Source: Calycina herbarum
Taxonomy: Eukaryota; Ascomycota; Leotiomycetes; Helotiales; Pezizellaceae
Reading direction: 5' to 3'
Assembly (NCBI GenBank): GCA_001414485.1
Contig: LLEY01000070.1
Span: 247,832 to 311,831 of the forward strand
Length of the DNA stretch: 64,000 nt
Shown here: positions 55,882 through 64,000 of the stretch, one piece after another
Numbering within the stretch: the first letter of the stretch is position 1
How the letters are laid out: each line of letters opens with the position of its first letter
Notes under the pieces: model-generated
Database searches by the model: none
What the model was told of the DNA's origin: nothing
Seen by the model: the letters and a program-made list of their open reading frames with translations, nothing else
Program-made: the position numbers and the translations under genes

Positions 55882-58800
55882 TGGTAGCAATGCCGACTCT
55901 CGACAAAGTCATAATATAGAAGCTTAAAGGCTCTGTTAACTATGAAGTCTAGGCTATACACACCAAGGCCTTCCTTACTAAGGAAGGACAACTTAAGTAT
56001 ATTATGTCGTTCATCGAAGGCGATATAAACCAAGACCTTAAGGTATTAAGTAATATATAATTACTTATAGAAGATAGGCCTCTTCTATAAATCTAAGATA
56101 AACTTAATACTAAAGAGGCTTAGGATATACTTAAAAACCTATATAGTCCTAAAGGATTCTCATTAGAATTCCTACTTTATAGAGAATTCTTTAATACCTC
56201 TTTAGATAAATACTCTTCTATAGAAGAATATCTAAATAAGGTTAAATACCTTAGTAATTAACTTAAAGCTAAGAGTATAGAACTCCCTCGACAAGTAGTT
56301 ATAGCTTAGGTTCTTAATAACCTAAGCGAGGACTACGAAAGCATTATATCTAATATAACGTAATCTCTTCGAAACGATATAGACTCCTATACTATAGAGA
56401 ATCTATTCTCGAATCTTATAGACAAGTCTAAACGACAAGAGTCTAAGGAAGAAGAAGTGTTTATAAGCCCTGCTTATAAGAAGGGCTATAAGGGGAAGAA
56501 ACCTTATAAAGTTATAAAAGGTAGATACTATAACTATTGTAAACAAACCATACACCTTATAAACGAGTACTATTATCTATACCCCTCGAAGGCTCCTAAA
56601 CACTTTAAGTTTAAGAGAGGAACACTTAGGTCTAGCCCTAAGGAGAATATAAGAGAAGAGAAGAGCCCTCGAGAGATAAGAGATAATAACGTTAATATTA
56701 TGTTTATAAATCTCGACTATAATAATATATAAATCGCTAATAATAAGGACGATGATATTAGTCTAGATAATCTAGACTTTGAGGTAAATAATAACTAGAA
56801 CCTAAATAACTCTACTAATAAGAGTATAGATACCTATAACCCCTTATTAAATAACAAAAGTACTATTATAAGTATAAATAACAAGATTGAAAAGGTATTT
56901 ACTACTTACTCTAGCCCTACTATAATAGATAATAAAACTAAATTTATACTAGACATAGCTACTACTAAACATATAATATCTAATAAAGAATATTTTATAG
57001 ACTATAGAACTAGTAATAAGTTAGTTAAGTAGGGAGAAGCTAGGACTATTAGTATTAAGGGAGTTGGTTCTATTTATATTAGGTTTAGAGATAATAATAA
57101 TAAATGCTTTTTACTTAAGAACTATTTATATATACCTAAACTAGGGTATAATCTAATTAGTTAAAGTAAACTAATAAACTTATATACTATATTTACCTCT
57201 AATAATTATTATATTAAAAATAATAAAATAAATAACCTTATAACTAAGGGATATAAGATAAATAACTTATACTACCTAGATATTATATCTCTAAGATATA
57301 ATAAAGATAATAACTATATAATACTTAATACTATTAATAATAAAAATAAAACTTATAATATAATAAATAAGCTAACTTTATATAAGAGATTAGGACATAT
57401 TAGTCTATAAGTATTAAATAAAATTATTAATACTATAAAAGGTTATAATAATTTAATCTCTAATAAAGAGATAGATAATAGTATTATTAACTACGAGGTA
57501 TGTCTCCAAGGTAAATTTACTAATAAGATTAATAGATTAATAAGCAGTAGAGAGTTTACTCTACTAGAAAAGGTTAGTAGTAACCTATACGGTCCTATTA
57601 AGCCTATAACTTATAATAACTATAAGTACTTTATAACCTTCCTATATAAATACTCTAGATTCTTAGAAGTTAAATTACTTAAGACTAAGAGCAAGGCCTT
57701 TGATGCTTTTAAAGAGTTTAAAAATAGAGAAGAGAATAATATAAATAATAAGTATATAAGAATATATAGTATTAATAACGGTATAGAATTTATTAATAAT
57801 AAATTTAATATCTACTTAAAAGAACATAGAATAATACACTAATTATCCTCTATCTATATACTAGAATTAAACAGACTAGTAGAAATAATAAATAGAACTA
57901 TACTTAATAAGGTTAGATGTCTATTATATAACGCTAATTTACTATTTATATTCTAGGGGGAAGCTATACTAACAGCCACTTATCTATATAATAGAACTCC
58001 TTACTCTAAACTAGAGTATAAAACGCCTTATAAACTTAAATATAAGTAAGAGCCGTATATAGGTAATATAAAGACCTTTGGCTCTATAGCTTATTATAAA
58101 AATAAGTATACTAGTTTAAAGAAACTAGATGAAAAGGCGAATAAGGCTATACTACTAGGCTTTAATAAAAACTTATATAAAGTATATAATATTATATTTA
58201 AAAAACCTCTATAAGTTAGAGATATATATATAATTGAAAATAAGTTTTTAGATACTAAGTATAACTTAGATAATAATACATCTGATATAGATACTAACCT
58301 CTTAGAGGACTATAACGATACTGATATTAAAAACACTAAGCTCGACGTGCTAGATGTAAATAAGCTAGACGTAGTATATATAAATAATAAACCTAACGAG
58401 TTAGACGTAAATAATATTAGAAATAATAATCTTAAATATATAAATGATCTAGATAAACTAGTACTAGTAGCTAATATTAATAATAAGCCTACTAGCTATA
58501 AAGAAGCTATATCTAATACTAATAGTATAGAATAGATTAAAGCTATGGAATTAGAAGTAAATAAACTAGAATCCTAGAAAACTTAGGATCTAGTAGACTT
58601 ACCTAATAATAGAACCCCTCTAAAGGGAAAATAGGTATATAAAATAAAAATAGACCTTAATAATAATATAATTAAGTATAAGGTAAGATAGGTAGTTTAA
58701 GGCTTTAATTAAATTATAGGTATAGATTACTTAGAGACCTTTTCTACTATATATAGACCTAAGACTTATAGACTAGTATTCCTACTAGTAGTATTAAATA

Positions 58801-60104
58801 AATAGAGTCTATATTAATATAATATAAAGAACGCCTTTATATATACTAAAATAGATAAAGATATCTATGTTATATAGCCTATAGGCTTTGAAAGGAATAA
58901 TACTAGTAAGGTTTATAAGCTTAATAAAGCCTTATATGGTTTAAAACAGAGCCCTAGACTATGGTATAAATATCTACTAGATATATATACTAAAATAGGA
59001 TTTATAGTCCTACTCTTCGATAAAGGTATCTTTATAAATAAGGAAACTAAGGTTATTATTATATACTATATTAATGACCTTATTATAATAGGGCCTAATA
59101 AGCTTAATATAGATAAAGTAATATCTAGTATAAGTAAAGTATTAAAATTACAATATCTAGGGCTTATAAACTAGTTCTTAGGTATAGAAATAAAGCATAA
59201 TATTAATAACTAAGTACTTACTATAAATTAAAATAAATACTTAGCTAATATAAAAGCTAAGTTTAATAAGTCTAATTTAACTCCTATAGCTACTCCTATA
59301 GAACTAGGGGTAAAATTAGACAAAAATGAAGGACAGGCTACTAAAGAAGATATAAATATATATTAATAAGAAATAGGGTCTCTAATATATCTTAGTACTA
59401 AAACTAGACCTGATATTACTTACTCGATTAATAGATATGCTAGATTTATAGCTAATCCTAGTATACATCACTTTAGAGCCTTAAATAGAGTATAGAAATA
59501 CCTAAATCATAAACCTAGATTAGGACTATACTATAGTAATATAGATAATCAGCTAGAAGCTATTCTAAACCTAAAGGCCTTTACTGATACTGATTGGGGA
59601 GGAGATATAATAAGTCGGAAGAGTACTAGCGGCTATACTACTTTTATAAGAGGCTATATTATTAGCTAGAATACGACTTTATAAAAGACTGTAGCTTTAT
59701 CTAGCTATAAAGCTGAATATATGTCTTATAAAGAAGTTATAAAAGAAATTATCTATTTAAATAACTTAGTAGAATATTTTAATAATCTTATATACCTTAA
59801 TAATAATACTACTATTCTAATTCTATTAATAGATAGTAAATTAGCTTTGAAATTAGCTAATAATCCTAAATTTTATAAAAGAAGTAAACATATAGATATT
59901 ATATATTACTTTATAAGAGATGCTATAACTAGTAACCAAGTAAGGCTTATATATATAGGCATAAAAGACCAAATAGCCGATAGCTTTATAAAAGGACTAG
60001 ATAAAGTAAAGTATGATAAGTTTATTACTACTTTAAATCTTCGTCTAAGTTAATTTATATATAAGCTAAATATAGTATAAGTATATATCTACCTTATAGG
60101 GGAA

Positions 60105-60643
60105 TATAATAATATATTAATATCTAGTATACTTAGACATAAGTGCTTAAGTATATAGACCTAAAAGTTAAGCTTAGTCAGAATATCACGTGACATCGTG
60201 GTTCTAATGTGTCTAGAGCACTCTAGAGCAACGCGTTAAGTTTTATATATTAATTACATATACTTCCGTATACGTATTCCGTTTACGGAAGTAGCGTTTT
60301 ATAGCGTATACCGCATACGTATTCCGTATACGTATATACAAAGAGTCCTTTGTACACCGTATGCGTATTCCGAATACGTATATACAAAGAGTCCTTTGTA
60401 CACCGCATACGTATTCCGTATACGTATATACAAAGAGTCCTTTGTACACCGCATACGTATTCCGAATGCGTATATACAAAGAGTCCTTTATACACATGTG
60501 TATATAACTAGGTCCTAGGATGTCTACCCAGGACACACACACATACACACACACATATACATACACACATATACACACACACATATACACATAATTTATA
60601 CCCTTGACTTCTGCCTTCTGCCCTCTTACGTGACCATTTTAAC
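60105..60643 (+). repeat. 3' LTR of the copia element
   Basis: 539 bases, collinear with the 5' LTR. Also has four 46-base units (starting 60338, 60384, 60430, 60476), a CA microsatellite and CACGTG at 60187-60192. Confidence 0.88.
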
Positions 60644-62316
60644 TAATAGCTTATCTCGTAATATATTATAGAGTAGCCTCTAGAGAACTGTTTCTTCTAA
60701 TCTGTTTTCAGTTTATAAGAGCTTAATACTATGATTAATTCCTTTATAATATACTAGTAACTTATTTACTTCCTTTCTATTAAATACTAGATAGAATTCT
60801 AGGCTAATCTAGCTAGGTAGCTTCGTCTATAAGTCTATATACTTCTTTTCTACTAATACTTTTGTAATATCTATAAAGCTTACTATAAAGACCTATAGCT
60901 TCCGTTTTCGATCTATAAGAAAGCGAAAGACAGATACACTCACTAGTTTATAACTATAAGAGCCTTCTTCTAGTTCGCTATAGACTTCTAAGCTAGAGTC
61001 TTAGAAAAGTAAGTATCTTTTAGCCGCGTTAAGTAATACTGGCTTCTTTTATAACTACGACTTCTCTAGAATTATTTTATAGCTTTTAATCCTATAAACT
61101 ATATAGGTATATATCTATCGCTGCTAGTGTCCTCTAATATCTATGTTAAAAGAAATAATCTATAATATTATATCTTCCGAGACTTCTTCTACTAACTATA
61201 AGTGTCTTAGTTTAATTTATATATAAGAGAGCTAATAATAACGAATAAAACAGTCTAAAACAATTCTATAGACTAAATACTCTAAATCTACTAAAGCTTA
61301 TAAAGTAGCTACTCTATTTACTAAAGCCGATATAAGAAGAGGTTTTTCGTCTATATATTTCTACTTAAACTGTTTCTAAGTGTCTATTACTAACAACTCT
61401 CTTCGTCGTCTCTACTTACGCTTTCTAATAGAAGCTACTAGTTTTCTAAATCCGAGGAGATATTACTATCTTCTTCTTCTAATTCTAACGCTACTTTCTT
61501 AACCTCTGCCTTCTGTTTATAGACCGAATCCGCTGTTATAGGTCGCCTTAGTAGTCTATATAGATATTCTTAAACAAAATAACTAGTAGCTCTATAGCGA
61601 AGACAGCGACTAGTATAGGCACGGTTGCTTCGTTCTTTCTAGAACACTTATTTAGCACGCTTAGTACTAGTTATTAAGACTTTAGCAGGTACCGGTTTCT
61701 AATCTATACTCTCTATATATGTCTTATAGGTGACTTTTAGTCTATTAGCGATTTTGCCGCTCGTTACCTACTATATAGTATCTGTCGAGCGTTTCTAAGA
61801 GGTCTATAGTATTTCTAGGAGAGTCTAGCCTCTAGATCTTAATATTTAAGCTTTATAAGCTCTTAAGTAGTCGTTCGTTTCTTTAATAATAGAGTAGTAA
61901 GACTTGAAGTTAGGTTAAGAAGGAACTATAATCATTGCCTTAACTAACTTATTACTAAGGATTTAGTTAAGAGACACCTTCTTTACGTTGTCTAGCTAAG
62001 GTCCTTCTCTAGACTCTATAAGTAGAGCTTGCTATTTTATAAAGACCTCTAAGAATAGTCTTAAGCCTTAGTAGAAGGATTCTAGCTTTCGTTATACTCT
62101 TTCCTTAGCTTATAAGTCTCTAAAAACGAACTCGACCTGATCTAAGAAGTTACTACTACTAGCTAGTTCTATATTACGAACCGCGGCTACGTAGTAAGTA
62201 GTCTAGACAGCGTTCTAATAGGACAAGGTATAACATCCGGGAATAGAAGGTAATATAGGAGGAAATCAGTAGTGCGAAAGGTATTTAAGGGTTTTAGGAT
62301 CTTACTATTGTAATAC

Positions 62317-62634
62317 TGTTAGAAGTCACGTACGGTTATATAACGTGATCGCTTATATCGCTCTAATCGTCTTAATCGCGAGCGACGCGAGCGATATAAG
62401 CGATATAAGTAATATACTTAGGAACGAAGGTTCTATATAAGACTAGCACGTCTGCTATTAGATAGGAGCTTTATATTTAACTTTAGTTATTAATCTTATT
62501 ATCTTATTTAATATCTTTAATATAAGTAATAAGTTTACTTCTAAGTAAATAACCTAGTATATCTATACTTCTTACCTATATACTAACCTTCGAGACTTAG
62601 TTATCTTTATTTAGTTCGTTTAAGTTTTGTTATA
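62317..62634 (+). repeat. 5' LTR of element G with a different U3
   Basis: About 318 bases. The right two thirds (from about 62412, ggaacgaaggttctatataa) match the solo LTR at 19623-20080 and both B LTRs. The left 95 bases do not, and contain the inverted repeat cgcttatatcgctc (62350-62363) / gagcgatataagcg (62389-62402). Confidence 0.75.
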
Positions 62635-63810
62635 CTTTAAGCACCTGCTTAGAAGTTTAGTCGCTATAGCCCTAGTAACCCCCGCCGTAGCTAGCTCGAA
62701 TACTAGTTAAGTTAACGTCGTAGGAACATCTAGAAGCACTACTAGAAGAACACCTACTAGTATATAGTTAACTAGGAACGACGATAATATTAGTATACTA
62801 GACACCTCTAAGCTCTATAAGGTCGAAGTACTTAAATCTATTAAAGTTAAGATACTAGATATATATTATAAGAAGCGAAAGAAACTCGACTTATTTCTTC
62901 TTTAAATAGATATCTATTTTAACTTTAACTCTAATAAGTTTAAAAGTAATTATAATTTATAAACTATCTTTGCTATCTCCTATCTTAGAGGATTAACGTT
63001 AGAATAGGCTTAGCTATACTTAGAGGACTTCTTTAAGAATAAGGAAGAAGATAGAAAGATAGAATTAACTAAGATTATATTTAAATCTTAGAGAAGATTT
63101 AAGACAACTATTAGAAAAGTCTTTAGAGACTTCGACGTAATCTAAACAGCTATATATAAGCTTTTAGAATTACGCTAGACCGGATTAGTAATAGATTATA
63201 CTAATAAATTCTAATAATATAGTACGAAGTTAAAATAGAATACTATTACTCTTATAGAACTCTTCTATAAAGGATTAAAGGTATATATCTATAAAGAGAT
63301 AGTTAAATAGAATATATAATTCTTAACTATTATAGGTATAATTAAAGAAGTTATTTAGTTAGATAACTACTTATATAAATTTAGAAAGAGTAACTCTAAG
63401 TATAAAGAAAAGAGTAAGAGATTAGGAAAGTAGAAGTACTCTTATACTAAATATAGTAAAAAGGCAAATACTATATAAAAGAGAACCTTTCTAAAGAAAG
63501 GAAGACTTTCTTAGAAGAAGCGAAATCGTCGACACGAGTAGAACTTATATTATAACTATAGCTTTCCTAGTTATGGAGTAAATAAGTATAGTAAGAAGAA
63601 AGACTTTAAAGAAAAGAAATAAATTAATACTACTATTTAATAATAAATAGCCTTAACTAATTATATTAAACTTATAAATAAGGAACTTAAAGTACGAGGA
63701 TATAGAACCTAGATTAAAAATAACAAAGAATTTAATAATATATAAGATACTAATAATAATAGGAATCTACTTCTTAAAAAGAGTTATAATATATAATTAG
63801 TAGAGGTATC
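62317..63810 (+). mobile_element. Ty3/gypsy element G (B family), 5' LTR and gag only
   Basis: The 5' LTR (62317-62634) is followed by CTTTAAGCACCTGCTTAGAAG, as in element B, and a gag relic collinear with B's. A zinc knuckle near 63550 reads Y-Y-N-Y-S-F-P-S-Y, where intact family members would have Cys, Gly and His. All changes fit RIP. The element is cut at 63810 by a copia LTR; pol is outside the window or lost. Confidence 0.8.
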
Positions 63811-64000
63811 TGTTAAAATGGTCACGTAAGAGGGCAGAAGGCAGAAGTCAAGGGTATAAATTATGTGTATATATGTGTGTGTGTATATGTGTGTGTGTAT
63901 GTGTGTGTGTCCTGGGTAGACATCCCAGGACCTAGTTATATACACATGTGTATAAAGGACTCTTTGTATATACGCATTCGGAATACGTATGCGGTGTACA
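63811..64000 (-). repeat. Copia LTR, 3' part, running off the window
   Basis: Starts tgttaaaatggtcacgtaag, the reverse complement of the copia LTR end, followed by the GT microsatellite and the beginning of the 46-base repeat array. It marks a second, oppositely oriented copia copy inserted in element G. Confidence 0.85.

Larger units (their letters stand above)
55342..60643 (+). mobile_element. Complete Ty1/copia retrotransposon, RIP-inactivated
   Basis: LTRs at 55342-55881 and 60105-60643 enclose gag-pol in the order of copia elements. After the 5' LTR comes tggtagcaatgcc, a plausible primer-binding site starting TGG that overlaps the gag ATG. Gag has a knuckle at 56527-56572 (C-x2-C-x4-H-x4-C with two Cys read as Tyr). 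The protease motif is FILDIATTKHIIS (56940-56980). Integrase spans about 57.5-58.1 kb, including LLYNANLLFIF and AILTATYLYNRTPYSKLEYK. Reverse transcriptase follows, with LNKALYGLKQSPRLWYKYLL and a catalytic box reading YIND (59067-59078, normally YVDD). RNase H (AFTDTDWGGD...SRKSTSGY) ends near 60053. A purine tract ggggaa precedes the 3' LTR. Stops from RIP and loss of catalytic Asp make it inactive. No target duplication is visible. Confidence 0.9.
55000..62316 (-). mobile_element. Chromovirus F remnant, core replaced by a copia element
   Basis: Minus-strand gypsy element surviving as two pieces. The left piece (55000-55341) has the 3' LTR, a purine tract (AGGGAGGGGGG, 55112-55124) and a chromodomain whose translation reads LEYKVK, stop (from Trp), TGYANLTWEPATELED. 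The right piece (60644 to about 62316) starts with the segment that normally precedes reverse transcriptase (FYLVFNRKEVNKL, then GINHSIKLL) and runs back towards gag. Reverse transcriptase, RNase H and integrase, about 3 kb, are absent. The copia element at 55342-60643 occupies the gap. The 5' LTR is also gone, replaced by element G at 62317. Confidence 0.7.

Noticed and set aside
63860..63920. GT-rich run as a telomere or subtelomere signal
   Set aside because: It is the (TG)n microsatellite in the copia LTR read in reverse; no TTAGGG repeats are present.
1..64000. CRISPR arrays, bacterial operons, riboswitches or phage features
   Set aside because: Splicing, gene content and RIP show fungal nuclear DNA. 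The only regular direct repeats are LTRs and their internal tandem units.

Overview
The window looks like nuclear DNA of a filamentous ascomycete. Genes have short GT-AG introns of about 45-85 bases, and four gene bodies are recognisable as fungal: the spliceosomal protein Dim1, a class III GH18 chitinase with a fungal cellulose-binding tail, the STRIPAK subunit Far11/PRO22, and an N-terminal amidase (Nta1) relic. A cluster of 2EXR-like genes and relics fits the Leotiomycetes/Sordariomycetes, but the order is inference. Two long blocks (about 8.2-38.1 kb and 55.1-63.8 kb) are almost free of CpA/TpG and rich in TpA, the footprint of repeat-induced point mutation (RIP). Nearly all sequence in them is dead transposon.

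Layout. 0-8.2 kb: gene-like DNA with two 2EXR-like paralogues (669-1350, 1958-2761), dim1 (4411-4989, minus), an intact 2EXR gene (5370-6098) and a frameshifted relative (7160-7914). 8.2-21.4 kb: a RIP-mutated Tad1-type LINE on the minus strand, split by a complete Ty3/gypsy element (9497-15536, target duplication cgtag) and by two solo LTRs (18099-18298, gtatc; 19623-20080, ctctt). 21.46-38.46 kb: a chromovirus (A, plus, ctaag) holding a second gypsy element (B, minus, agacg), which holds a gag-only element with three LTRs in exact tandem (C), plus a shrunken Fot1/pogo DNA transposon (D, TA). 38.5-39.3 kb: another broken 2EXR gene, duplicated together with its 3' flank from the 7.2-8.2 kb copy.

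39.3-55 kb: normal-composition DNA with the chitinase gene (40304-41691, minus; five exons including one of 14 bases), a 2EXR relic (43811-44130), far11/pro22 (45611-48940, seven exons), a multi-exon unknown gene (50489-51642), a truncated nta1 relic without a start codon (52131-52651) and an unknown gene (53486-54539). 55.0-64 kb: a gutted chromovirus (F, minus) whose middle is replaced by a complete Ty1/copia element (55342-60643), then a relative of element B with a different U3 (G, from 62317), cut by a second copia LTR running off the window (63811-64000).

No operon logic applies. The story is genome architecture: housekeeping genes in GC-balanced DNA, a fast-decaying 2EXR family at the edges, and transposon-on-transposon islands silenced by RIP. 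Five LTR families share CACGTG motifs in their upstream parts, so a common host regulator may act on otherwise unrelated retroelements. All calls are from reading the sequence; no database search was possible.
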